A stretch of 64,000 nucleotides of DNA, from positions 62,001 to 126,000 of the forward strand of contig JAKPTE010000016.1 in the NCBI GenBank assembly GCA_029571215.1, in the 5' to 3' direction. The notes beneath the pieces were generated by a model. It searched no databases. It saw only the letters and a list, made by a program, of their open reading frames with translations, and was not told the DNA's origin. Of the stretch, positions 44,794 through 53,560 are shown one piece after another; position 1 is the first letter of the stretch; the number at the start of each line of letters is the position of its first letter. The position numbers were made by a program, and so were the translations under genes. The stretch is from Bacteroidota bacterium. GTDB lineage: Bacteria > Bacteroidota > Bacteroidia > Bacteroidales > JAAYUG01.

Positions 44794-44855
44794 AATCATT
44801 TGCTTTGACAAAACAGCATTAAGTCAAGGACCGGAAAAACAATTCCATTCAAAAT

Positions 44856-45932
44856 TTATTTTGCCTTCATTTTTTCAAACTCCTGCATGGTTTCAATCAG
44901 AGCCTTTACGCTTTCAATGGGAAGGGCGTTGTACAGAGATGCCCGGAATCCACCAACAGAACGATGGCCCTTGATTCCAACCATTCCGCGTGATTGCGCA
45001 AAGCTGAGAAACTCCTGCTCAAGATCCTTATATTGTTCTTCCATGACCCAGCATACGTTCATAACTGAACGATCTTCCTTCTTCGGTACAGTAGGTTTAA
45101 ACAAACGGTTCCTTTCAATTTCTTCATACAATAAAGCAGCTTTCTCATGGTTTCTTTTCTGCATTGCCTGAACACCACCCTGTTCCTTCAGCCAGCGCAG
45201 CGTGAGAAGGGAAGAATAGATAGGCAACACCGGTGGTGTATTGTATAACGAATTGTTCTCTATATGAAGCTGATAATTGAGCATGGAAGGAATGGGGCGG
45301 GATACTTTTCCGAGAATATCGTTCCTGATAATCACAAAGGCTACACCGGCCGGACCTAAATTTTTCTGCGCTCCTCCGTAAATGAGACCATACTTTTTCA
45401 CATCCACTGGCCGGCTGAAAATATCGGACGACATATCAGCCACCAATGGTACAGGTGAGGTCAGGTCTTCCTTAAGCTCCGTGCCATAAATGGTATTGTT
45501 TGTGGTGATGTGAAAATAATCCGCATCAGCCGGAATAGTAAAATTGCGGGGGATGTAATTGAAATTGGCATCTTTGGAAGAAGCAACTTCCACCACTTCA
45601 CCAAAGTATTTTGCTTCCTTGATAGCCTTTGATGCCCATACTCCGGTATTCAGATAAGCAGCTTTTTTCTCCAGCAGATTGTATGGAACCATACAAAACT
45701 GCATGCTGGCACCGCCCCCGAGGAAAATGACGGAATACCCTTCGGGAATGGACAGCAACTCCTTAAAAAGGGCAACCGCTTCGTTGACAACTGCTTCAAA
45801 ATCTTTGCTACGGTGGGAAATTTCCATGATGGAAAGCCCCATGTTGTTGAAATTCATTACAGCCTTCGCTGTTTCTTCAAATGTGTACTGCGGCAAGATA
45901 CTGGGACCTGCAGAAAAATTATGCTTTTTCAT
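44856..45932 (-). CDS. serC: Phosphoserine aminotransferase
   Basis: PLP-dependent transfer of an amino group from glutamate to 3-phosphohydroxypyruvate. 358 aa. The PLP lysine is in [21 protein letters not shown] at the N-terminus and [15 protein letters not shown] near the C-terminus are diagnostic. The product of serA is its substrate; the two genes are consecutive, 133 bases apart with a hairpin between. SerB is not in the window. Confidence 0.97.
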   Translation of the reverse strand: MKKHNFSAGPSILPQYTFEETAKAVMNFNNMGLSIMEISHRSKDFEAVVNEAVALFKELLSIPEGYSVIFLGGGASMQFCMVPYNLLEKKAAYLNTGVWASKAIKEAKYFGEVVEVASSKDANFNYIPRNFTIPADADYFHITTNNTIYGTELKEDLTSPVPLVADMSSDIFSRPVDVKKYGLIYGGAQKNLGPAGVAFVIIRNDILGKVSRPIPSMLNYQLHIENNSLYNTPPVLPIYSSLLTLRWLKEQGGVQAMQKRNHEKAALLYEEIERNRLFKPTVPKKEDRSVMNVCWVMEEQYKDLEQEFLSFAQSRGMVGIKGHRSVGGFRASLYNALPIESVKALIETMQEFEKMKAK

Positions 45933-46025
45933 TTGCGTGAATGGATTAAAGGTTAATTTTCAGTGTAAATATCTTCATTTTTTTGATTCAATCTTTGTAA
46001 ACGGATTGACTACCTGAAATGTGTT

Positions 46026-46781
46026 TCAGTTTTTTCGCTGAATATCAACAAGTTGTCCACCCTTAAATACCGGAATTACCTCCGTGAGATCAGGGGTGAA
46101 GCAATAATCAATTACATCATCAAGCTTGTTTTTTCTCAAACGGCTTCTTTGAGCGCATTTTTCCAGATATCCCCTGACATCCGGTTTTGCCAGTTGCCAC
46201 AAATCCAAAGCAGCAAGCGCAGAGTCGCAGATTGTACTGTATCGTTTGTCCTGTAGAATCCTTTCCACAATAGCACCTGCATGCACCGTATCTTCAAGAC
46301 TAAACCTGTTCTTCCAACCAGCACACAGGATGATAATATCACGGCCCGTTTGGGAAAGATAATTGCAGGTGGCATTAAGATTGATGAAGGCCCCAACAAT
46401 CACCTGGTGTGCTTCCCTTGCCATATGGATTGCCTGGGTACCGTTGGTAGTGGAATAAACGATCTTTTTGCCAGAGATCTTTTCTGATGTAAAATTAAAC
46501 GGACTATTCCCCAAATCGGCAAATTCCAGTTTGATTCCATCTCTTTCGGCTGCAACAAGGTATCCTTTCGATTTGAATTCTTTTGCATCCTGAATTGTTT
46601 CAACAGGTATAATCGAAAGTGCACCGTTCATCAATGCGGTCACAATAGCAGAAGAAGCCCTCAAAACGTCAGTTACAACCACAATGGCTTCCGGGTTATG
46701 GTAAGCCGGATACATCACCGGTGAAAAACAAACCTCGATCCGCGGTGTTGCAACTGAAACCTTATTCTGTACCCCATCCAT
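46026..46781 (-). CDS. comB: 2-phosphosulfolactate phosphatase family protein
   Basis: 251 aa. Features of the ComB family: VVVTDVLRASSAIVTALMNGA near the N-terminus (Asp and Arg of the metal/phosphate site), KIVYSTTNGTQAI, IVGAFINLNA, and GWKNRFSLEDTVHAGAIVERI. In archaea ComB makes sulfolactate on the way to coenzyme M. Bacterial relatives are widespread and their role outside sulfonate metabolism is not settled. No ComA or ComC is present here, so the substrate is uncertain. It is 14 bases after gcvT. Confidence 0.85.
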   Translation of the reverse strand: MDGVQNKVSVATPRIEVCFSPVMYPAYHNPEAIVVVTDVLRASSAIVTALMNGALSIIPVETIQDAKEFKSKGYLVAAERDGIKLEFADLGNSPFNFTSEKISGKKIVYSTTNGTQAIHMAREAHQVIVGAFINLNATCNYLSQTGRDIIILCAGWKNRFSLEDTVHAGAIVERILQDKRYSTICDSALAALDLWQLAKPDVRGYLEKCAQRSRLRKNKLDDVIDYCFTPDLTEVIPVFKGGQLVDIQRKN

Positions 46782-46795
46782 GTACCCTAAAAAAA

Positions 46796-47893
46796 TTATT
46801 GCGGTTTATAGAAAGGAGGTTTGACCACAACGGCCTTGACCGGTTTTTCCCTGATGATAACAAATATTTCCGTTCCGGGAGCCGACAGTTCCGTTTTTAC
46901 ATATCCCATTCCTATTCCCTTTTTCAGCATAGGAGACATGGTACCAGAGGTGACTTCCCCCACCCTGTTGCCTGTTGTATCAGCAATGGCATAATGCTGC
47001 CTGGGGATACCTCTCTCCACCATCTCAAAACCAACAAGTTTTCTCGCAACCCCCTTCTGCTTTTGTTCCCATAACAAATCCCTGTCGATAAAATTCTTCC
47101 CTTCAGTAAATTTGGTGATCCACCCCAGTCCGGCTTCAATAGGAGATGTGGTATCGTCAATATCGTTGCCATATAAGCAGTATCCCATTTCCAGCCTCAA
47201 TGTATCGCGTGCGGCCAGTCCTGCCGGTTTGATCCCTGCCTTTTTTCCCGCCTCAAAGACGGAGTTCCATATTTTTTCAGTGAATGCATTCGGAAAATAC
47301 AATTCAAAACCTCCCGCACCCGTATAACCTGTTGCCGATATTATTACACCGGGTACACCAGCTATTTCGCCGGTAGTAAACGTATAATATTTCAAATCGG
47401 AAAGTGATACCGATGTGAGCTCCTGTAAGATTTCTGTTGCTTTTGGTCCTTGAACCGCCAGTTGGGATATATTGTCGGAAGCGTTTTCAAGAATCGCTCC
47501 CATGGAATTTTGTTCCACTATCCATTTCCAGTCTTTTTCAATATTGGCAGCGTTCACAACCAGAAGGTAGGTTTGCCCGTCGAAGCAATAGACCAGAAGA
47601 TCATCAACAATCCCTCCTTTCCCGTTAGGCATGCAGGAATACTGGACCTTGCCTGGCGTAAGAACAGAGGCATCATTGGTAGTTATTTTCTGAACCAGAT
47701 CAAGAGCATGCGGACCCCTGACCCAAATTTCGCCCATATGCGACACATCAAAAACACCAACGCCGGTTCGTACCGCTATATGTTCATCGGTAACTCCCGT
47801 ATATTCGAGGGGCATTCTGAACCCGGCAAATTCAACCATGCGGGCGCCAAGTTTTACATGAATGTCATGAAATGCTGTTTGTTTTACAGACAT
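46796..47893 (-). CDS. gcvT: Aminomethyltransferase (glycine cleavage T protein)
   Basis: Transfers the methylene group from the H-protein-bound intermediate to tetrahydrofolate and releases ammonia. 365 aa. Seen: [31 protein letters not shown], the [18 protein letters not shown] catalytic region and the [12 protein letters not shown] motif. The T protein is separate from gcvH and gcvP, as usual in Bacteroidota. TATTTTTG at 47922-47915 on this strand is a likely -7 element. Confidence 0.96.
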   Translation of the reverse strand: MSVKQTAFHDIHVKLGARMVEFAGFRMPLEYTGVTDEHIAVRTGVGVFDVSHMGEIWVRGPHALDLVQKITTNDASVLTPGKVQYSCMPNGKGGIVDDLLVYCFDGQTYLLVVNAANIEKDWKWIVEQNSMGAILENASDNISQLAVQGPKATEILQELTSVSLSDLKYYTFTTGEIAGVPGVIISATGYTGAGGFELYFPNAFTEKIWNSVFEAGKKAGIKPAGLAARDTLRLEMGYCLYGNDIDDTTSPIEAGLGWITKFTEGKNFIDRDLLWEQKQKGVARKLVGFEMVERGIPRQHYAIADTTGNRVGEVTSGTMSPMLKKGIGMGYVKTELSAPGTEIFVIIREKPVKAVVVKPPFYKPQ

Positions 47894-47914
47894 AATTTAT
47901 GTTTTTTGTTTGCA

Positions 47915-47922
47915 CAAAAATA
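47915..47922 (-). promoter_or_regulatory. -7 element of gcvT
   Basis: TATTTTTG on the minus strand, leaving a leader of about 15-20 bases. No -33 of good fit. The short leader leaves no room for a glycine riboswitch downstream of this start. Confidence 0.4.
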
Positions 47923-48143
47923 TATTTTACGGGATAATCAAGGAATGTTCTTTAACCTAATTCTGCACCCGTTCTTTAGCTTTCCCTTTTGTCTTCAGGT
48001 ATCCACACCGAAAACTAAAAACATACAAACAAAGGAAAACGAAAAGCACCTAAGCATTGTACCTGCTCTGAATTTGCGATTGCTCCGGCTGATGCTACCT
48101 AACCATTGGGTAACCTTAGGAACAATTTGGATGGAACAGTGAA

Positions 48144-50216
48144 TTACTTGCCAATCACCTTGAATTCAACCCTTCGGTTCAGAGCCCGGCCTTCAGAGGT
48201 GTCGTTTGTAGCGACAGGTTGTGTATCGGCATAACCTTTTGATTCCAGCCTTGATCTGTCAATTCCCTTAGAGACCAGGTAGTCGACAACAGCTCTGGCT
48301 CTGTCTTCCGAAAGTTTCTGGTTCACCCGTCGTGAGCCGACATTGTCGGTATGTCCGGATATTTCCAGCCTTATGGAAGGATTATCTTCCATAAATTTCA
48401 GCACATTGGACAGTTCGGCATATGATTCCGGTTTCAATGTGGCTTTTCCTGTTTCAAAGAAAATATTGCGCAGAACAACTTTGGTTCCCACTTCCACTTT
48501 AGTCAGGGCAAAGTTCCGGACAAAAAGGACATCAGACGTATCCTCCGCCAGGTTGACCATTTCGAGGAAGAAAAGATAATCCTTTGCCATGATTTCCACA
48601 CCGTATTTTGTTTTTGCCGGCAGGGAAGCCCGGTAATTGCCTGAAGTATCTGATACAGCAGTAGCCGCAGTCTTGCTGGCACCGGCATCGATAAATTCAA
48701 TCCGTGCCATGACTCCTTTACCGGTTGCTGCATCAGTAACTTTTCCTGTTATTACAAGGGTTGAATCAATGCCAAGGAAATCGGGAATTCGAGGAAATGC
48801 CTTTGGTGGAAATGCCTGTTTCCATGCAAATAAATCAGTATCAGAAGCAAGAACCAGTTCCTTTTCTTCCCCGAGAAACACAATCCTGAAAATATCTTTT
48901 CCACCACGTCCTCCTTCACGCACAGTTGAATAATATGCATATTTCGGATTTAATCCATCCGGACGATAGAACAATTCATCATCAGGGGTATTGATCGGGT
49001 ACCCAAGGTTTTCAGGTGTTGACCAACTGCCATCATCCAGCCTGATGGACCGGAAGACATCGTACCCTCCCATGGTATTATGACCCTTTGAACTGAAATA
49101 AAGATTCTTTCCATCAGGAGTAATGTAAACACCCTCTTCATCGTATGGGGTATTGATGACAGGACCCAGGTTAACCGGTTTTTTCCAACGGTCTGTACCC
49201 TTTTTCCGGGTAGTACTCATAAAAATATCTTTACCCCCCTGACTTTTGGAAGGGTTGTCGCTCACAAAGTAAACCTCTGTCGAATCGCTGCTCAAGCAAA
49301 TGGAAGTTTCCCTGTATTTCGACAGAAATTTCTCGTTCACCTGGAATGGTGAAGTGAATTTATCTTTTTTATGCCGGTGCCATGCCTGCAAAATGTCTCC
49401 GCCTCCGATTTTTCCGCGATATATAAAAAGAGCATCTCCCGAAGGAGTCATGCCCACTACTGCGTCATTATGGCGGGTATTGACAGGTTTCCCCAGAGGT
49501 TTCACATCCGTCCACCCTGAGCCTTGTCTTCTGGCAACATAAATGTCCTCATAATATTTGTTATCATAGGGATTTCGTTCTGCCTTCTTACCAGAGGGCC
49601 TGCGGGAAGTGAAATATAAAAGGCTGTCATTCGGAGCTAAAACCGGACCATAGTCATCATATTCGCTGTTAATCCTATCTCCCAGTCCGGATATGATAAC
49701 CCGTATCGGATTCTGCACCAGCTTTTTCCCATCATAGCATTCCTGAATCAGTTTGTCAATCTCTGCCTTTGCCCGAGCTTTTTCCTTATTGGGCAGCCTG
49801 GCAAGATAATTTTGATAGGAAACAATCGCGGAGTCAAAATTAAGGACTTGGTGATAGGCTCTTCCAACGTAAAAAAGGATATCCTTTGTCACACCAGGCT
49901 TAAGATTATAAGCAGAACGCAGGTATTCGATTGCCTGAAATTTGTCATCTGTGTAAAGATAGCAGATCCCAAGTTTGTAGTTAAGTTCTGGTACCAGAGG
50001 ATTATAATTGTACGCTTCCAGGTATGATTGACGGGCATCCTGATAGTACCCTTTTCCATTCTTATAGAATTCGTTGCCTTTTTTTACACATTTCCATGCT
50101 TCCTTGAAGCCTTCCTTGCCGGCAAAGAATTTGTTCCGTTTGATTTTGGGGTCCGATTGAGCCTGGATCGGATAAACCAGGTATGCGATCAGAAAAAGCA
50201 AGAGCAACTTCTTCAT
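48144..50216 (-). CDS. OmpA-family protein with TPR, PD40 and carboxypeptidase-regulatory-like domains
   Basis: 690 aa from the ATG at 50216 (signal peptide MKKLLLLFLIAYLVYPIQAQ). Order: TPR-like helices (about 30-150), a PD40/WD40-like propeller (about 175-420: YFTSRRPSGKK, VYFVSDNPSKSQGGKDIFM, LYFSSKGHNTMGGYDVF), a carboxypeptidase-regulatory-like domain (about 485-570) and a C-terminal OmpA peptidoglycan-binding domain (about 585-690: NIFFETGKATLKPES, ISGHTDNVG, LSEDRARAVVDYL). The layout resembles PorE-type anchors of the type IX secretion system. It follows the TPR gene by 30 bases. Confidence 0.9.
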   Translation of the reverse strand: MKKLLLLFLIAYLVYPIQAQSDPKIKRNKFFAGKEGFKEAWKCVKKGNEFYKNGKGYYQDARQSYLEAYNYNPLVPELNYKLGICYLYTDDKFQAIEYLRSAYNLKPGVTKDILFYVGRAYHQVLNFDSAIVSYQNYLARLPNKEKARAKAEIDKLIQECYDGKKLVQNPIRVIISGLGDRINSEYDDYGPVLAPNDSLLYFTSRRPSGKKAERNPYDNKYYEDIYVARRQGSGWTDVKPLGKPVNTRHNDAVVGMTPSGDALFIYRGKIGGGDILQAWHRHKKDKFTSPFQVNEKFLSKYRETSICLSSDSTEVYFVSDNPSKSQGGKDIFMSTTRKKGTDRWKKPVNLGPVINTPYDEEGVYITPDGKNLYFSSKGHNTMGGYDVFRSIRLDDGSWSTPENLGYPINTPDDELFYRPDGLNPKYAYYSTVREGGRGGKDIFRIVFLGEEKELVLASDTDLFAWKQAFPPKAFPRIPDFLGIDSTLVITGKVTDAATGKGVMARIEFIDAGASKTAATAVSDTSGNYRASLPAKTKYGVEIMAKDYLFFLEMVNLAEDTSDVLFVRNFALTKVEVGTKVVLRNIFFETGKATLKPESYAELSNVLKFMEDNPSIRLEISGHTDNVGSRRVNQKLSEDRARAVVDYLVSKGIDRSRLESKGYADTQPVATNDTSEGRALNRRVEFKVIGK

Positions 50217-50246
50217 AATATCAGTTCTATCTGTCGTGATCATACA

Positions 50247-51305
50247 TTATTTACATTCCTTAACATACTTACCTGCTTCCATTCGTCCGAGAGACAATGC
50301 TTTATTCCAGTCGGAACAGGCATTTTCCAGTTTCCCGAGAAGTTCATTTACGAAACCACGGTTGAGCCAGGCAACTGCAAAACCGGAATCAATCTGTAAG
50401 GCTTTTGTATAATAGTTTGTTGCCTCTTCATATTTCTCCATTTTGGCATAGGCATTTCCCAGGTTGTTCCAGGCTGCTGCATAAGCCGAATCAATTACCA
50501 CCGCTGCATAAAAATCTTCAACGGCTTTAGGGTAGTCTCCCATCAGGTAAAATGCCTGTCCCCTGTTATTGTATGCCTGATTATTGGCAGGATCAAGCCT
50601 GATGGTCCTGGAAAAATCGTCCACAGCCCCCTGAAAATCCCCCAGAATCATCTTCAGCTGTCCCATATTATTGTATGCTGCCAGAAACGTACTGTCCAGC
50701 CCGACAGCCATCCTGTAATCGTAAAGGGCACCCTGAAGATCTTTCACCAGGCGGCGGACAGAAGCCCGCTCATGAAAAGCCATGGCATGATTTGGATTCT
50801 TGTCAATAGCCATTGTAAAATCATAAATTGCTCCATTATATTCTCCCTGGAGGTTTTTCAGAACACCCCGGTAAAAAAAGGCCTCCTCCGTTGTGTAATT
50901 TCTCCGTATAGCTTCATTTAAACATTGCAGGGCCTGTGGAACAGAATCGCGCATCATCCAGAGAATTCCTTTAAGGTACCATGCTTCCCCGGTTTCAGGT
51001 TTGTTTTTGAGGATTGTCTCAACATCCTGAAGGGAAGCATCGTAATCCTGATACGCAAGAAATATTTTAGCTCTTTGAAGCAGAGCCTCCGGCGCGTTGG
51101 CAGAGTATTCCAGGGCTTTGTCCAGAAAAACAGCAGCCTGAGAATAATCACCTGCCTTTATTGCTTCAATCGCCTGATTGTAGGCCTGGGCATAGTTACG
51201 CTGATTTCTAAGTTTTGAGACAGGATCTGCCGATACCGTCTGGGCCGCAAGCTCTCCTGCTGCCAAGAAAAAAAGCACCAGGATGCATCCCAATAACCTG
51301 TTCAT
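50247..51305 (-). CDS. Secreted tetratricopeptide-repeat protein
   Basis: 352 aa with a signal peptide (MNRLLGCILVLFFLAAGELAAQ). About eight consecutive TPR units, e.g. AIKAGDYSQAAVFLDKALEY, GEAWYLKGILWMMRDSVPQAL and AWNNLGNAYAKMEKYEEAT. The ATG at 51305 is favoured over a GTG two codons earlier. It precedes the OmpA/PD40 gene in a two-gene operon; an envelope scaffold is the likely role. Confidence 0.88.
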   Translation of the reverse strand: MNRLLGCILVLFFLAAGELAAQTVSADPVSKLRNQRNYAQAYNQAIEAIKAGDYSQAAVFLDKALEYSANAPEALLQRAKIFLAYQDYDASLQDVETILKNKPETGEAWYLKGILWMMRDSVPQALQCLNEAIRRNYTTEEAFFYRGVLKNLQGEYNGAIYDFTMAIDKNPNHAMAFHERASVRRLVKDLQGALYDYRMAVGLDSTFLAAYNNMGQLKMILGDFQGAVDDFSRTIRLDPANNQAYNNRGQAFYLMGDYPKAVEDFYAAVVIDSAYAAAWNNLGNAYAKMEKYEEATNYYTKALQIDSGFAVAWLNRGFVNELLGKLENACSDWNKALSLGRMEAGKYVKECK

Positions 51306-51469
51306 AAACACAATTTTATTGTTGATGAATCACATGCACCCTTACCAGGGGATGCAGGTACGAAAGATAAAAAAAATATTCGGTTAACGGGCAGGATTTG
51401 TTCAAAAGTTGCACTCATGGTTAGAAACTTAAAATCTTTATATTATTTTAGCCTTGAAATTCGGACAAA

Positions 51470-51826
51470 ATGATTGTTGACCTTTCCTACCTTCGGGAAA
51501 ATACCGGAAACGACCCTGATGTACTCAGGGAACTTGCCGGTATATTTATTTCTCAGGTGCAGGAGCTTAATCAAAGCATGCAGGAGAGCCTGAAGCTTCG
51601 GGATTGGGATCAACTGGCCAGGCAGGCACATAAAGCCAAAACAACTGTTGCCATCATGGGGCTTCACGGCCTGGCACAAAAACTCAAGCAACTGGAACTC
51701 GATATTCTTAGTGGAAAAGATGAAGACCTTTATGCGGAGTGTGTATCGGCCTTTCTCCAAACCAGCCAGCAGGCAATTGATGAACTTCATAAACTGATCC
51801 CTGACCTGTCACTTAAAAATACATAA
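51470..51826 (+). CDS. Histidine phosphotransfer (Hpt) domain protein
   Basis: 118 aa, all-helical. The phosphoaccepting histidine is in LARQAHKAKTTVAIMG (His near residue 54), the typical H-K/S-xK context of Hpt domains. It would relay phosphate between hybrid kinases and response regulators. No kinase or receiver is adjacent. The next gene, a STAS protein, starts one base after its stop, so the two are co-expressed. Confidence 0.85.
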   Translation: MIVDLSYLRENTGNDPDVLRELAGIFISQVQELNQSMQESLKLRDWDQLARQAHKAKTTVAIMGLHGLAQKLKQLELDILSGKDEDLYAECVSAFLQTSQQAIDELHKLIPDLSLKNT

Positions 51827-51827
51827 T

Positions 51828-52166
51828 ATGCTGAAAGCAGAAGTCATTGACAATGTCACCGTGGTTTCATTTCAAAATGTGACCAGGCTGAATGCACTGA
51901 TAGCTGATCAGGTTAAGACCGAACTGAACAGCTTTTTCAGCAAACCCAACATGAAACTGGTTTTGAATCTTGAAGGGGTGACCTTTATTGACAGTTCAGG
52001 CTTCGGCGTTTTTCTTTCGGTTATGAAAACCGCCAACAACAGTTACGGACAGTTCAAGATATGCAACATAGCCCCGGAGGTTATGGAACTTTTCAAATTG
52101 CTCCAGTTGCATAATGTCTTTGAAATTTATTCAACCACAGAAGATTGTATAAAGAGTTTTCATTAA
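51828..52166 (+). CDS. STAS-domain protein (anti-sigma factor antagonist type)
   Basis: 112 aa. The fold runs through VVSFQNVTRLNALIADQVKTEL, LVLNLEGVTFIDSSGFGVFLS and ICNIAPEVMELFKLLQLHNVFEIY. The IDSSG serine pair is the phosphorylation site in SpoIIAA/RsbV-like proteins, where it controls binding to an HATPase kinase. A SiaB-type HATPase protein is encoded about 5 kb away, on the other strand; a functional link is possible but not shown. Coupled to the Hpt gene. Confidence 0.9.
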   Translation: MLKAEVIDNVTVVSFQNVTRLNALIADQVKTELNSFFSKPNMKLVLNLEGVTFIDSSGFGVFLSVMKTANNSYGQFKICNIAPEVMELFKLLQLHNVFEIYSTTEDCIKSFH

Positions 52167-52199
52167 AACCCGATAACGAAAAAACCAAATCACTTGTAT

Positions 52200-52724
52200 A
52201 TGAACAGATTCACTGGCTTATTGATCGTTTTTACTGCCTTTATTTTCTTGTCCTGCAACCCTAAAAAGTCCGTTGATTCTCTTAAACCAGTTTCGATTGC
52301 TCAGTTGAAAACGAATCCTTCTGATTATCTGGATAAAAGAATTGTTATTACCGGAACGGTAAGCCACGTATGCAGAGAAGGAGGTCAAAAGATGTTTTTG
52401 TTCCAAAACCATCCGGACAGTCTAATTCGAATCACCACAGGACCGTCTCTTACTGAATTTACAATTGATCTGGAAGGAAAAGAAGTTGAGGTGACCGGAA
52501 TATATAGGCAGTTAAAAATAGACGAAGCCTACCTTACTGACCTTGAAAAGGGACAGATGAATGACAAAGGTCATACAAATGAAAATCCTTCCATTCATAA
52601 GAATGAACCTGTTGCGGGGAATATTCAGCGCCTTCGTGAACGAATTGCTGCCAGTGGTTCGGGATATATTACCGATCAGTGGATTGAAGCTGAATCATTT
52701 ACTGTACTTTCTGATAAAGACTAA
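52200..52724 (+). CDS. Putative lipoprotein with OB-fold (tRNA_anti-like) domain
   Basis: 174 aa from the ATG at 52200. Signal sequence MNRFTGLLIVFTAFIFLSC with the lipobox FLSC. Residues about 30-115 look like an OB-fold (YLDKRIVITGTVSHVC, MFLFQNHPDSLIRI, DLEGKEVEVTGIYRQL), as in the tRNA_anti-like family of small exported proteins. The C-terminal part is charged and low complexity. It lies 33 bases after the STAS gene and is followed, two bases after its stop, by the PepSY-associated gene. Function unknown. Confidence 0.7.
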   Translation: MNRFTGLLIVFTAFIFLSCNPKKSVDSLKPVSIAQLKTNPSDYLDKRIVITGTVSHVCREGGQKMFLFQNHPDSLIRITTGPSLTEFTIDLEGKEVEVTGIYRQLKIDEAYLTDLEKGQMNDKGHTNENPSIHKNEPVAGNIQRLRERIAASGSGYITDQWIEAESFTVLSDKD

Positions 52725-52726
52725 CT

Positions 52727-53284
52727 GTGAGCATCAGAAAGTGGAACCGCTTCCTGCACCGTGACCTGGGATATTTCTTTACCGGGATGACGATAATATA
52801 CGGGCTTTCAGGAATAGCACTCAACCATCGCCATCAGTGGAACCCCAATTATATTATCCGACAGACGATTTTTACAGTATCGGATGATATTGAAAAAGAC
52901 TCAATTACTGACCAATACATAAAAAATTTGTTGTCCAGCCAGAAACTGGAAAAAAACTATAAGAAATTCTATTTCCCGTCCCCGGAAGAGTTGCGCATTT
53001 TTATTGAAAACGGCACGGTTACTGTCAATTTTGCCAGCGGAAAAGGTATGGTGGAAACCATCAGAAAAAGACCTTTATTCAGGGAAATCAATTTTCTTCA
53101 TTATAACAGCATCAAAAAGTTATGGACCTGGTTTGCCGATCTGTTTGCTCTCTCCCTGATTTTTCTTGCTGTATCCGGTCTATTTATTCTGAAGGGGAAA
53201 AATGGTATTACAGGCAGAGGAGCCTGGCTTACTATACCAGGTATTGTCATTCCTCTGCTGTTTCTGCTCCTTTATTTCCGGTAA
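52727..53284 (+). CDS. PepSY-associated membrane protein
   Basis: 185 aa, GTG start. N-terminal WNRFLHRDLGYFFTGMTIIYGLSGIALNH, with the HRDLG and H-residue pattern of PepSY-associated TM proteins, then a soluble segment (about 40-120), then two TM helices (about 128-150, 163-182). Members are often tied to heme, iron or redox transport. The gene starts two bases after the lipoprotein stop, so these two are coupled. Confidence 0.75.
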   Translation: MSIRKWNRFLHRDLGYFFTGMTIIYGLSGIALNHRHQWNPNYIIRQTIFTVSDDIEKDSITDQYIKNLLSSQKLEKNYKKFYFPSPEELRIFIENGTVTVNFASGKGMVETIRKRPLFREINFLHYNSIKKLWTWFADLFALSLIFLAVSGLFILKGKNGITGRGAWLTIPGIVIPLLFLLLYFR

Positions 53285-53560
53285 GATCGCTGTTCTTCTT
53301 TGTAGGAGTTCTTGGGCAATCAATTGAAAAAAACTTCAGATTTCACTCATTTTTGCTGGATTCGCAACGACAATACCTTTATTAGCCGCTGATTACAAAG
53401 CATTTTTTTCAAATAAAACAAAAGAGTACATGAAAAATGAATTTTTCCTTTATCTTTAGACTGGTGTTCTGAAACATGCCGGAGGTTAATGCTTTACTTA
53501 TGTCATGTAAATAAGTGGGTTAAAGTACCCGGATTATCAATATTCTGAAATAAGTGATCC

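Noticed and set aside
47900-48143. Possible glycine or THF riboswitch upstream of gcvT
   Set aside because: A CCGGAGCAA-like string is present but no supporting stems, and the probable gcvT start point lies only about 20 bases before the ATG.
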